Source of the DNA: Trinickia fusca
Lineage (GTDB): Bacteria; Pseudomonadota; Gammaproteobacteria; Burkholderiales; Burkholderiaceae
Assembly (NCBI RefSeq): GCF_003628145.1
Contig: NZ_RBZV01000021.1
Location: 1 to 43,023, forward strand
Reading direction: 5' to 3'
Length of the DNA stretch: 43,023 bases
Of this stretch, positions 23,053-31,410 are shown one piece after another; within the stretch, counting starts at the first letter, position 1; every line of letters starts with the position of its first letter. The position numbers and the translations under genes are program-made. The notes beneath the pieces are model-generated. The model did no database searches, was not told the origin of the DNA, and saw only the letters and a list, made by a program, of their open reading frames with translations.

Positions 23053-24450
23053 TCAGTGGCTGATCGCTTCGAGCGCACGGCCCTTCGTCGACGGCCCAAG
23101 CAGGATCACGACGATGCCGACGATCATCGATGCGCCGATGAAGAGCGCCACGCCGGGCACACCGTACTTGTGCAGCAGGATACCGATCGCCAGGCCCGCG
23201 AACGCGGCCGCGATGCGGCTCCACGAATAGACGAAGCCGACCGCGCGGGCCCGCACGCGCGTCGGATAGAGCTCGGCCTGATAGCCGTGATACGCGTACG
23301 ACATGACGTTCGCGGCGAGCGTGAACAGTACGCCGAGCACGATCAGCAGCGCCGGCTCCGAGACTTGCGAAAACAGCGCGATGACGATGCCCATGATGAG
23401 CAGGCCGCCGCAGATCTGCGTCTTGCGCTCGATCTTGTCGGCAAACAGCGTGCCCATCAGCGGGCCGAACGGGTTGGCGATGGCGATGATGAACGCATAT
23501 TGCAGGCTCGCGGTGACGTGAACGCCGCGATGGATCAGCAGCGTGGGCACCCATGCCGCGAAGCCGTAGAAGCCGATGACCTGCGCCATGTTGAAGATCG
23601 ACAGCATGATGGTGCGCTTCAGGTACAGCGGCCCGAAAATCTCGCGATACGAGCCGCGGCCTTCCATCTCGGCCGACACGCGCTGTGGCGTGGGTAACGC
23701 GATGCCTTTCTCGGCGGCGACGCGCTGCTCGATGCTGGCAACGATGCGTTCGGCTTCTTCCAGGCGGCCGTGGCGCGCGAGCCAGCGCGGGCTTTCGGGA
23801 ATGTTGCGGCGGATGATCCAGACGGCGAGCGCGCCGAATGTGCCGATCAGCATCACGACGCGCCAGTACTCGAGGCCGAACGGTTGCGTGTCTTTCAAAA
23901 TGTAAGCGAGAAACGCGACGACGGGCACGACGCTGAACGTGATGAACTGGTTGACGGCATACGCCTTGCCGCGTTCGGGGCTCGGAATCAGCTCGGAGAT
24001 GTACGAGTCGATCGTGACGAGTTCGACGCCGATACCGATGCCGGCTAGAAAGCGCCAGATGTTGAGCGTCATACCCGAGTGCTGGAACGCCATGATGGCC
24101 GTGCACGCCATGTACCAGATCAGCGACCACGTGAAGATGAATCGGCGTCCGAAGCGATCGGCGACGAAGCCGAACACGAGCGCCCCGAGCCACAGGCCGA
24201 CGAACGTCGCGAACACGAATGTGCCGAAGCCGGCGACGGCAAGTGGCGCGAGCGCGGCGAAGAAACCTAGCGACTCGGGCTTGAACAGGCCCGATTGCAC
24301 CATGCCGGGGGCCACATAGCCAGTGAAGAACAGATCGTAGAACTCGAAAACGCCACCGAGCGAGATCAGGATCACCATTGTCCAGACCGTGCGCGACGGC
24401 GGCAGCCGGTCGAACCGTGCCGCGATCTCAGCCGATTTCTGATTGGACAT
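23053..24450 (-). CDS. MFS transporter (sugar/metabolite porter type)
   Basis: A 465-residue, 12-helix inner-membrane transporter of the major facilitator superfamily. The loop 2-3 motif GFVADRFGRRF, the RFLAGIGIGVELVTIDSYISELIP segment in helix 4-5 and PESPRWL before the central loop are those of the sugar-porter/metabolite symporter branch; YPTRVRARAVGF lies in the second half. Substrates of such proteins range from sugars to aromatic or organic acids, so none is named. ATG 24450 has GAGG 6 nt upstream. It lies 281 bp downstream of the omega-aminotransferase on the same strand, which fits uptake of an amine or omega-amino acid. Confidence 0.88.
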   Translation of the reverse strand: MSNQKSAEIAARFDRLPPSRTVWTMVILISLGGVFEFYDLFFTGYVAPGMVQSGLFKPESLGFFAALAPLAVAGFGTFVFATFVGLWLGALVFGFVADRFGRRFIFTWSLIWYMACTAIMAFQHSGMTLNIWRFLAGIGIGVELVTIDSYISELIPSPERGKAYAVNQFITFSVVPVVAFLAYILKDTQPFGLEYWRVVMLIGTFGALAVWIIRRNIPESPRWLARHGRLEEAERIVASIEQRVAAEKGIALPTPQRVSAEMEGRGSYREIFGPLYLKRTIMLSIFNMAQVIGFYGFAAWVPTLLIHRGVHVTASLQYAFIIAIANPFGPLMGTLFADKIERKTQICGGLLIMGIVIALFSQVSEPALLIVLGVLFTLAANVMSYAYHGYQAELYPTRVRARAVGFVYSWSRIAAAFAGLAIGILLHKYGVPGVALFIGASMIVGIVVILLGPSTKGRALEAISH

Positions 24451-24731
24451 TTGCGCCTCTTTGATTTTTCTGAGTTGTGCTGACAAATGCTCTGACGACG
24501 GCGGCTCCATGAGCGCCCAGTCCACTGTCGCATGTCGGCGGCCGTCAAACAATGAGTGCGAACACGGACAGGCATGCGTCGTGCGGTGGCGCTGCTTTCG
24601 GGAGCGTTTGCTTAATTGTTTGAGGGCCGTCTATGGGATGGCGCCGTTGCCGGCCGGCGAGGCGGCGGCGGGCAACGACGTGGAACGACAGAGATCGATT
24701 CGATGAGGTCGCAGAAGGCGACCGATTGCCC

Positions 24732-26060
24732 TTATCGCACAGCCGACAGCACTTCTCGCACCGTGTCGAACATCCGTGCGATCTGCTCTTCCTCGACGAT
24801 CAGCGGCGGCGAAAACGCAAGAATGTCACCCGTGAAACGAATCAGCACGCCGGCCTCGAAGCACTTCACGAAGACCTCATAAGCCCGTGCACCGGGCGCG
24901 CCTTCCCGCGACTCGAGCTCGATACCGGCCACGAGCCCGAGATTGCGCACGTCCTTCACATGCGGCGCGTCGGCCAGCGCATGGGCGGCACGCTCGAACG
25001 CCGGTGCAAGCCGGGCCGCGCGCGCGAACAGGTCCTCGCGTCGATACAGATCGAGCGTTGCGATCGCGGCGGCACTCGCAGCCGGGTGCGCCGAATAGGT
25101 ATAGCCATGAAAGAGCTCGATCGCGCCCGGCATGCCGCTTTGCACGATCGCGTCGTGCACGGCGCGGCTCGCCGCGACGCCGCCCATTGGAATGGCCGCG
25201 TTGTTCATCGCCTTCGCCAGCGTGATGAGGTCGGGCGTGACACCGAAGTATTCGCTGGCGGTCGCTCGACCGAGTCGGCCGAAACCCGTGATGACTTCGT
25301 CGAAGATCAGCAGGATGCCGTACTTCGTGCAGATTTCACGCAGCCGCTTCAGATAGCCCTGTGGCGAGATCAGGACGCCGGTCGAGCCGGCGACGGGCTC
25401 GACGATCACTGCCGCAATCGTCGACGGATCGTGCAGCGTGACGAGCCGCTCGAGTTCGTCGGCCAGATGCGCACCCCACGCCGGCTCGCCCTTCGAAAAC
25501 GCGTTGTGTTCGAGGTTGTGCGTATGCGGTAGATGATCGACGTTGCCGAGCAGCGCGCCCGAGAACGTCTTGCGATTCGACGAAATGCCGCCCACCGAAA
25601 TGCCGCCGAAGCCGACACCGTGATAGCCACGTTCGCGCCCGATCAATCGCGTGCGCTGGCCTTCGCCGCGCGCGCGGTGATAAGCCAGCGCGATCTTCAA
25701 CGCCGTATCGACGGCTTCCGACCCCGAGTTCGTGAAGAAGATACGGTCGAGCCCTTCCGGCATGATTTCGGCCACTTTCGCGGCCGCCTCGAACGCGAGC
25801 GGGTGACCCATCTGGAATGTCGGCGCGAAATCGAGCGATTCCGCGGCATTTTTCACGGCGGCCACGATCTCGTCGCGGCAGTGGCCGGCATTCACGCACC
25901 ACAAGCCTGCGCAGCCGTCGAGCACTTCGCGGCCATCGCTGGCGCGGTAGTACATGCCGCGCGCCGACACGAGCAGGCGCGGCGCCGCTTTGAATTGACG
26001 GTTGGCGGTGAAAGGCATCCAGAAATTCGACAGGTCTTCGATCGTCGGGCGGGAGGTCAC
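24732..26060 (-). CDS. class III omega-amino acid--pyruvate aminotransferase
   Basis: A 442-residue PLP enzyme that moves an amino group from an omega-amino acid or amine (beta-alanine and similar) to pyruvate. Family marks are FTNSGSEAVDTALKIA (phosphate site), ERGYHGVGFGGISVGG, IFDEVITGFGRLG with the PLP-binding Asp, and the Schiff-base Lys in TLAKAMNNAAIPMGG. The start LSNFWMPFTANRQFK is typical of beta-alanine--pyruvate transaminases. It is divergent from a MocR regulator 180 bp away, the usual arrangement for control of such an enzyme, and is followed by an MFS transporter. The exact substrate is not fixed by sequence. Confidence 0.88.
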   Translation of the reverse strand: MTSRPTIEDLSNFWMPFTANRQFKAAPRLLVSARGMYYRASDGREVLDGCAGLWCVNAGHCRDEIVAAVKNAAESLDFAPTFQMGHPLAFEAAAKVAEIMPEGLDRIFFTNSGSEAVDTALKIALAYHRARGEGQRTRLIGRERGYHGVGFGGISVGGISSNRKTFSGALLGNVDHLPHTHNLEHNAFSKGEPAWGAHLADELERLVTLHDPSTIAAVIVEPVAGSTGVLISPQGYLKRLREICTKYGILLIFDEVITGFGRLGRATASEYFGVTPDLITLAKAMNNAAIPMGGVAASRAVHDAIVQSGMPGAIELFHGYTYSAHPAASAAAIATLDLYRREDLFARAARLAPAFERAAHALADAPHVKDVRNLGLVAGIELESREGAPGARAYEVFVKCFEAGVLIRFTGDILAFSPPLIVEEEQIARMFDTVREVLSAVR

Positions 26061-26164
26061 GATGTTTCTCCTGGTTCGAGTTCGTTCAGGCTATGCGATC
26101 AGCGAGAGGGCGCACCAGCGCGGGGGTGTCACGACTGTAGCGCCCGCCTTCCGACGTTGGACAT

Positions 26165-26196
26165 GCACAGTCGACCGACTGCGCTGCCAACTGTGC
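26165..26196. promoter_or_regulatory. dyads in the aminotransferase/MocR divergent region (possible operator)
   Basis: GCACAGT (26165-26171) and ACTGTGC (26190-26196) are perfect inverted arms. Inside them lies CAGTCG-AC-CGACTG (26168-26181), a second dyad. MocR regulators bind repeated sites in exactly such divergent gaps, so these are candidate operators. The spacing between half-sites is one guess among several. Confidence 0.4.
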
Positions 26197-26240
26197 TGGT
26201 AAATTGACGGCAACCGTATTGGAAGAGGTGGGGGCCTGCC

Positions 26241-27644
26241 ATGATCGAACTGAACCTGGCGCGCGGTCGCGGCCGCGCGTCGACGCTCGTCGAGCAGCTC
26301 GTCCGTGCTTTCGCCGAGGCGATCGAGACGCAGGCGCTACGCGCGGGCGCCGTGCTGCCGTCGGTGCGTCAGCTCGCGCAGCAGCAGGACTTGAGCACCT
26401 TCACGGTGACCGAAGCCTATGGCCGTCTGGTGTCGATGGGGCTCGTCGTGGCGCGGCGCGGCTCCGGGTATCGCGTGGCGGCGCGTGCGGCCTCCCCGCG
26501 CGCAGCCATGCCGGCGTGGCAACCGCCGAGCCTGACCGCGACCTGGCTGCTATCGGATGTCTACGCCGATCGCTCGGTGCCGATCAAGGCCGGTTGCGGC
26601 ACGTTGCCGAACGAATGGATCAACGAAAGCGGGCTGCATCACGCGCTGCGCGCGCTCGCGCGGGTGCCGGCCGCACGGCTCGCCGACTACGGACATCCGT
26701 ATGGTTTTGCCCCCCTGCGCGAACGCATCGTCGAACAGCTCGATCGCCTCGGCATGCCGGCCGAACTCGAGAACGTGCTGCTCACGCAAGGCGCCACGCA
26801 AGCGCTCGACCTCGTCGTGCGCACGCTGCTGCGGCCTGGCGATGCGGTCGTCGTCGAAGACCCCGGCTACTGCAATCTGCTGCAAATCCTGAAGCTTGCG
26901 GGTCTGCACGTGTACGGCGTACCGCGCACGCCGACGGGACTCGACGTCGAGGCGCTCGAGCGGATCGTCGAGTCCCATCGTCCGCGGGCGATCTTCGTGA
27001 ACACCGTACTTCAGAACCCGACCGGTGCGAGCTTTGGCATGGCCTCGGCGTTCCGGCTCGTGCAGATAGCGGAGCGTGCCGGCATCTGGATCGTGGAAGA
27101 CGACGTGAGCCGCGAGCTCGCGCCGTCGGGCGTGCCGTTGATTGCCGCGATGGAAGGCCTGGAGCGCGCGGTGTACGTGAGCGGCTTCTCGAAGACGATT
27201 ACGCCGGGTTTGCGGTGTGGATACGTCGTGGGACAACGCGACGTGCTGCGCGAGCTCGCGCGCACGAAGATGGCGGTCGGGCTCACGTCGTCGGAGACGA
27301 TCGAGCGCATCGTGGACAAGGTGATCGTCGAAGGACGGTACGCGCGCCATGTCGAGCGCGTCGACGAGCGGCTGAAGGAAGCGCACGCGATCGTCGAGGC
27401 GCGCCTTGACGAGCTCGGTTTCGAGGTATTTCATCGTCCGAGGGCGGGGCTGTTTCTATGGGCGCGCTTGCCGATCGATGCCGAGCGCGCGGCACAGGTG
27501 GCCACCGCCGCGCTCGCGGATGGCATCTGGCTCGCGCCGGGCTCGTACTTTCGTCCCGACGATGCACCCAGCGCATGGTTTCGCTTCAACGTGCCGCATT
27601 CGACCGACGACGCGTTGTGGCACTTCATGCAGCGCATCGCGTAG
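26241..27644 (+). CDS. MocR-type regulator (GntR HTH fused to aminotransferase-like domain)
   Basis: A 467-residue regulator. Residues 1-85 form a GntR winged helix (LVRAFAEAIETQALRAGAVLPSVRQLAQQ, then GRLVSMGLVVARRGSGYRV). From about 105 a class I aminotransferase-like domain follows, with the PLP-binding Lys in GFSKTITPGLRCGYV and the VFVNTVLQNPTGAS-type region. Such proteins sense PLP or an amino compound and usually control the gene they face, here the omega-aminotransferase. ATG 26241 is preceded by GGAAGAGGTGGGGG. The aminotransferase fold is probably used for ligand sensing, not catalysis. Confidence 0.92.
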   Translation: MIELNLARGRGRASTLVEQLVRAFAEAIETQALRAGAVLPSVRQLAQQQDLSTFTVTEAYGRLVSMGLVVARRGSGYRVAARAASPRAAMPAWQPPSLTATWLLSDVYADRSVPIKAGCGTLPNEWINESGLHHALRALARVPAARLADYGHPYGFAPLRERIVEQLDRLGMPAELENVLLTQGATQALDLVVRTLLRPGDAVVVEDPGYCNLLQILKLAGLHVYGVPRTPTGLDVEALERIVESHRPRAIFVNTVLQNPTGASFGMASAFRLVQIAERAGIWIVEDDVSRELAPSGVPLIAAMEGLERAVYVSGFSKTITPGLRCGYVVGQRDVLRELARTKMAVGLTSSETIERIVDKVIVEGRYARHVERVDERLKEAHAIVEARLDELGFEVFHRPRAGLFLWARLPIDAERAAQVATAALADGIWLAPGSYFRPDDAPSAWFRFNVPHSTDDALWHFMQRIA

Positions 27645-27813
27645 CGCTGACCGGGCTCGCCGTACTCGTCGCGCCGCGTAAAAAAATTTTCGAGCCGATG
27701 TCGAGTCGGCGTGTGCTCGCTCGTCGTGGGAATGAAGCGTCGCGAAACGACGGACCGTGCCAGATCCGTCGCGAAGCTTTCATTTCTTCCAATGTGCTAA
27801 CAGGAGCCACATG

Positions 27814-28284
27814 ATGTCCACGTCATCCGTGAAGCCAATTCCCGAAGGTATGCATTCGCTGACGCCGTATCTGGTCTGTGCAGGCGTGGCCGAGGCGATC
27901 GAGTTCTACAAGAAGGCGTTCGGCGCCGTCGAGCTGCACCGCATGACGGGTCCCGACGGCAAGATTGCGCATGCGCAGATCCGGATCGGCGATTCGGTCG
28001 TGATGATGAGCGACGAATCACCGCAATGCGGTTCGATGGGCCCGAAGGCGCTCAAGGGCACGCCCGTCAGCTTGTACGTGTACGTCGAGAACGCCGATAA
28101 GGTCTTCGAAACCGCCGTTGCGGCCGGGGCGATCGTGAAGATGCCCCTCGCCGACATGTTCTGGGGCGACCGCTGGGGCCACATCGAAGACCCGTTCGGT
28201 CACCAGTGGCACATTGCGACGCATATCCGCGACGCCACCCCTGAAGATCTCGAACGCGCGATGCGCGAGGCTCCGAAGAGCTGA
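27814..28284 (+). CDS. VOC-family protein (PhnB/glyoxalase-like)
   Basis: A 156-residue protein of the vicinal-oxygen-chelate fold, closest to the PhnB-like group (SLTPYLVCAGVAEAIEFYKKAFGA, then HAQIRIGDSVVMMSDE and WGDRWGHIEDPFGHQWHIATH). It has the two beta-alpha-beta-beta-beta halves, but metal ligands cannot be fixed by eye, and most PhnB-like proteins have no assigned reaction. AGGAG lies 7 nt before ATG 27814; the ATG at 27811 is only 4 nt from it. It stands alone between the MocR gene and a convergent flavoreductase gene. Confidence 0.83.
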   Translation: MSTSSVKPIPEGMHSLTPYLVCAGVAEAIEFYKKAFGAVELHRMTGPDGKIAHAQIRIGDSVVMMSDESPQCGSMGPKALKGTPVSLYVYVENADKVFETAVAAGAIVKMPLADMFWGDRWGHIEDPFGHQWHIATHIRDATPEDLERAMREAPKS

Positions 28285-28347
28285 CCACCCCACGCTAGCA
28301 CGGCGCAGCCGGGTCGTCCGAGGGCCTGTGATCCGCGTGAACGGGCC

Positions 28348-29091
28348 CTAGTGCTTTTCGCGGTGATCGGCTGTGCCGAGCTTCCAGTAGCTGGTCGCGT
28401 TGACCGCCTCGCGCGGCAGGCCGCGTTCGAATAGCAGATGGTTGCGCACGTTGCGCACCATCGAGGCCTCGCCCGCGATCCATACGCGATGGCCGAGCGC
28501 ATCGATGTTGACGTCGCGCACGAGCGCTTCCATCTGTCCCGTCGTGCCTGGCTGCGCGCGCCCCGCATAGAGCCAGCGCATGGCCAGTCGCGCGGGGCTG
28601 CGCAGCGTCTGCTCTTCACGCACGTCGGCCACTTCCACGATCGCCTGCACGTCGGCCGATTCGGGTAGATGCCGCAGGATCGACGCGATGGCCGGCAGCG
28701 CCGTCACGTCGCCGATCAAAGTGTAATGCTGGGTCGTGGGGTCAACCTCGTAGCCGCCGCGCGGCCCGGCGATCTCGATGCGCTCGCCGGGCTTCACGCG
28801 CCTGGCCCACGTCGTTGCCGGCCCTGCGTCGCCGTGCAGCGCGATGTCGATATCCATGCGGTGCGCGCCGCGATCGAGTGCGCTGATCGTATAGGCGCGG
28901 CCGGCGCTGCCCCCGCTCATGAGCGGAACGTACATCTTGACCCACTGGGCGGGCAGTACCGCCTTCATCGCGGCCAACCCTTCTCCCGTCACGCTGATGC
29001 GCCGCATGTGCGGCGTCAGATCGTGGATGTGAACGACTTCCACGGCCAGCGGTGGGGGCGTCTTCGACTTCTGCTTCGTAAAGAAAAACAT
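28348..29091 (-). CDS. siderophore-interacting protein (FAD-dependent ferric-siderophore reductase)
   Basis: A 247-residue SIP-family flavoenzyme, which reduces ferric siderophores in the cytoplasm to release iron. The FAD-binding RAYTIS motif (RxYT) is present, with DIDIALHGDAGPATTWA after it, the IAGPRGGY turn and the C-terminal VWIAGEASMVRNVRNHL and YWKLG of the family. No siderophore synthesis or uptake gene is nearby. It lies just downstream of a LysR gene on the same strand (93-bp gap), and may be its target or simply a neighbour. Confidence 0.9.
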   Translation of the reverse strand: MFFFTKQKSKTPPPLAVEVVHIHDLTPHMRRISVTGEGLAAMKAVLPAQWVKMYVPLMSGGSAGRAYTISALDRGAHRMDIDIALHGDAGPATTWARRVKPGERIEIAGPRGGYEVDPTTQHYTLIGDVTALPAIASILRHLPESADVQAIVEVADVREEQTLRSPARLAMRWLYAGRAQPGTTGQMEALVRDVNIDALGHRVWIAGEASMVRNVRNHLLFERGLPREAVNATSYWKLGTADHREKH

Positions 29092-29184
29092 GTCGATGCT
29101 CGCTTGTTTTGATTTAGTGCCTCGCGCGCTCTCTCGCGCGATGGATCGTGGCCGATTGATTCGTGAAGCAGGCGACCGAGCGTG

Positions 29185-30093
29185 TCATTCTGCCGTGTCC
29201 TGGGAATCGCTGCATACACGTCGCAGACACGTGCGCAGCCAGCGATGCGCGCAATCACCTTCCAAGCGCGGGTGCCAGATCTGCGACACCGTCACGTCGG
29301 GCGTGGCGACCGGCAGGCGGAACGTGAACATGCCGGCGCGCGCGGGCTCGGTCTGCCGCTCGGGCACGTTGGCGACGAGCTCGGTCGAGCGCGCGAGGGC
29401 CAGCGCAGCGGGAAAGCTCGGCACGATCATGCTGACCGTGCGCTTGAGATCGAGGTCGCGCAGCGCATCGTCGATGGGCCCGAACGGATGGCCGCGCCGC
29501 GACACGCTGACGTGGCGAAACGCGGCGTAGCGCTCCGGCGTGATCTCGCCCTCGGCGAGCGGATGACCGGCGCGCACGACGCCGACGAAGCGGTCGCGAA
29601 ACAGCGCCTGAATGCGCAGCTCCGGTGCCATGTTGCTGACGACGCCGATCTCGAGATCGGCGATGCCGTCACGTAACATCGCGCCGCTCTTGTCGGGTTT
29701 GGCGGCGAAGCGCAGGCGCACGTTGGGCGCTTCCTGCTCGACCAGCCCCGCAATGCGTGCCCCGTAGCGCTCGATGAAGCCGTCGTTCGCGCGAACCGTG
29801 AACGTTCGTTCGAGCGAGGCGAGATCCAGGTGGACCGATGGGCGCAACACGTTCTGAGCATCGGCCACCACGGCGCGGACCTTGCCGCGCAACTCCAGCG
29901 CAAGCGGTGTCGGCACGAGGGCATGGCCGGCGCGCACGAGCAACTGGTCCCCGGTGACGTTGCGCAGACGGGCCAGTGAGCGGCTCATCGCGGATGGGCT
30001 CAGTTCCAGACGTTGCGCGGCGCGTGCGACGCTTTGTTCGGTCAGCAGCACGTCGAGTACGACGAGCATATTGAGGTCGATGGTGGATGACAT
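29185..30093 (-). CDS. LysR-family transcriptional regulator
   Basis: A 302-residue regulator. The N-terminal winged helix is clear (LNMLVVLDVLLTEQSVARAAQRLELSPSAMSRSLARLR), followed by a type 2 periplasmic-binding-like ligand domain with FTVRANDGFIERYG at its start. It is nearest to the NodD/PcpR-like side of the family, whose ligands are often aromatic, but that does not identify the ligand. ATG 30093 (MSSTIDLNML) is chosen over upstream ATGs because the family pattern starts here. It is divergent from the short LuxR-type gene and upstream of the siderophore-interacting reductase. Confidence 0.88.
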   Translation of the reverse strand: MSSTIDLNMLVVLDVLLTEQSVARAAQRLELSPSAMSRSLARLRNVTGDQLLVRAGHALVPTPLALELRGKVRAVVADAQNVLRPSVHLDLASLERTFTVRANDGFIERYGARIAGLVEQEAPNVRLRFAAKPDKSGAMLRDGIADLEIGVVSNMAPELRIQALFRDRFVGVVRAGHPLAEGEITPERYAAFRHVSVSRRGHPFGPIDDALRDLDLKRTVSMIVPSFPAALALARSTELVANVPERQTEPARAGMFTFRLPVATPDVTVSQIWHPRLEGDCAHRWLRTCLRRVCSDSQDTAE

Positions 30094-30216
30094 GGCGGCT
30101 ACCCCGTTCATGGCGCTGTAATCACGAATATAGTGCGCCTCACGCTTCTTCCGCAGTGCGACAACTGCGATTATGCTGATTGCGACACGAAAAAAGGCTC
30201 GTAAGCCAAGGGCTTC

Positions 30217-30723
30217 ATGTTGCCAGAGAGCGGTCAAGAGGCACGGCGTCCCCATCCGTACACACTCGATAATTCATGCCTCGAAGAAGCCGCTAATTCT
30301 AGCTGTTCTATTTGTTCCCTCCTGAGCTGTCGGGAATTTTTAAACGCCGCCGTCCGATCCGTGCTGGCACGGACCGATCGTTTGTTGCCGTCGGTCCGGA
30401 TGGCGAATGAAGCAAGTAACTTGCGGGTATTGCTTTCTTTTGCGGAGCAGAATATGGAGCAACTGATTAAGCACGAGAACTTTGTGCCGCCTTTGCCGTT
30501 GCGTGGCGATGCAAGGGGAGTGTCGCCACTTAGCGAGCGTGAATGCGAGGTCCTGCGCTGGGCCGCCGTGGGAAAAACGTCATGTGAAATCGGAATGATT
30601 CTCGGGGTCACCGAGCGCACGATTAACTTTCACGTGGCCAGTGCCATTTCAAAACTGAATGCGTCGAATAAGACGCACGCTGCCGTAAAGGCAGTCATAT
30701 TGGGGATCATCGCGTTCAACTAG
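30217..30723 (+). CDS. short LuxR-type HTH protein without a full sensor domain
   Basis: The C-terminal 65 residues are a LuxR-type helix-turn-helix: LSERECEVLRWAAVGKTSCEIGMILGVTERTINFHVASAISKL, very like the DNA-binding part of quorum-sensing regulators. The roughly 100 residues before it are too short for an autoinducer-binding domain and lack its conserved pattern. The gene may be a truncated LuxR or a stand-alone DNA-binding regulator. Its GC is lower than its neighbours. The ATG at 30217 has AAGGGC upstream; starts at 30400 or 30454 are possible and would leave little beyond the HTH. A strong hairpin terminator follows the stop. Confidence 0.75.
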   Translation: MLPESGQEARRPHPYTLDNSCLEEAANSSCSICSLLSCREFLNAAVRSVLARTDRLLPSVRMANEASNLRVLLSFAEQNMEQLIKHENFVPPLPLRGDARGVSPLSERECEVLRWAAVGKTSCEIGMILGVTERTINFHVASAISKLNASNKTHAAVKAVILGIIAFN

Positions 30724-30733
30724 CACCCACTAC

Positions 30734-30769
30734 CGGCCCGAAGGCCTCGCATTTTGCGAGGCCGGGCCG
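30734..30769. terminator. strong convergent hairpin terminator
   Basis: GGCCTCGCA-TTT-TGCGAGGCC is a perfect 9-bp stem with a 3-nt loop, extended after a small bulge by CGGCCC paired with GGGCCG. It sits between the LuxR-type gene and the convergent thioesterase gene and can serve both. Confidence 0.75.
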
Positions 30770-30790
30770 ACCAGGACAGCGGTGCGTCGC

Positions 30791-31213
30791 TCAACTCGCC
30801 AGCACGCCTTGAAACTCTTCCACGCGTGCCTTGAATTCGTCGGGAACCGCAAGCGACACGTTATTCGTATAGTCATACATCACATGCGTCGAATACCCCT
30901 TCGCTACGATCTGGCCGTCATCCGAATCGAGCCTCATCAGGTGCTCGATATCGAAGCTCTTCGAACCGAAACGCGTGATGCTGCTACATACCTTTAACCG
31001 GTCGCCATAGTGCGCCGGCTTGACGTATTCGCATGCCGTTTTGACCATGATGTGCGGAAGCTTTTCCGAAAGCGGTAGCTCGAGCAGTGCATGCATGAAA
31101 GTCAGGTATGCGTGCTGCAGATAGTCGTAATACACCGTGCTGCTCACGTGCCCCATCGCATCGACGTCACGATACTTCACCTCGATCGGTGTTTCGAAAT
31201 GCTTCTTTTCCAT
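30791..31213 (-). CDS. 4HBT hotdog-fold acyl-CoA thioesterase
   Basis: A 140-residue protein of the 4-hydroxybenzoyl-CoA thioesterase/YbgC family, which cuts acyl- or aroyl-CoA thioesters. The family site VKYRDVDAMGHVSSTVYYDYLQHAYLTFM carries the catalytic Asp (YRDVDAMGHV), and HIMVKTACEYVKPAHYGDRL is the following strand pair. GGAG lies 7 nt before ATG 31213; the frame continues to a GTG four codons earlier. It is divergent from the DAHP synthase gene and may belong to the same aromatic cassette, for example by releasing a benzoate-type product from CoA. Confidence 0.85.
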   Translation of the reverse strand: MEKKHFETPIEVKYRDVDAMGHVSSTVYYDYLQHAYLTFMHALLELPLSEKLPHIMVKTACEYVKPAHYGDRLKVCSSITRFGSKSFDIEHLMRLDSDDGQIVAKGYSTHVMYDYTNNVSLAVPDEFKARVEEFQGVLAS

Positions 31214-31410
31214 TTGTGTCTCCACGGGAGTTCGTACAAGAAACCGTTCGCGCTTAAACGCGTGGAAACACTATAGATTTATTCATCACCCAATAAACTG
31301 AGAGAACTGCCAGTGACGGCAGGTTTCTGGAAGATCTGCCAGTTTTCGCGATGCCTTTGCTCCGTTCTAATGCGTCCCATCCAATCGGGGTGCAGCAGGA
31401 GCAGAGAAAC

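Noticed and set aside
22676-24193. 505-codon minus-strand frame through the MFS gene and the small protein
   Set aside because: Only its last 82 codons look like protein; the rest is an arginine/histidine-rich shadow of the transporter.
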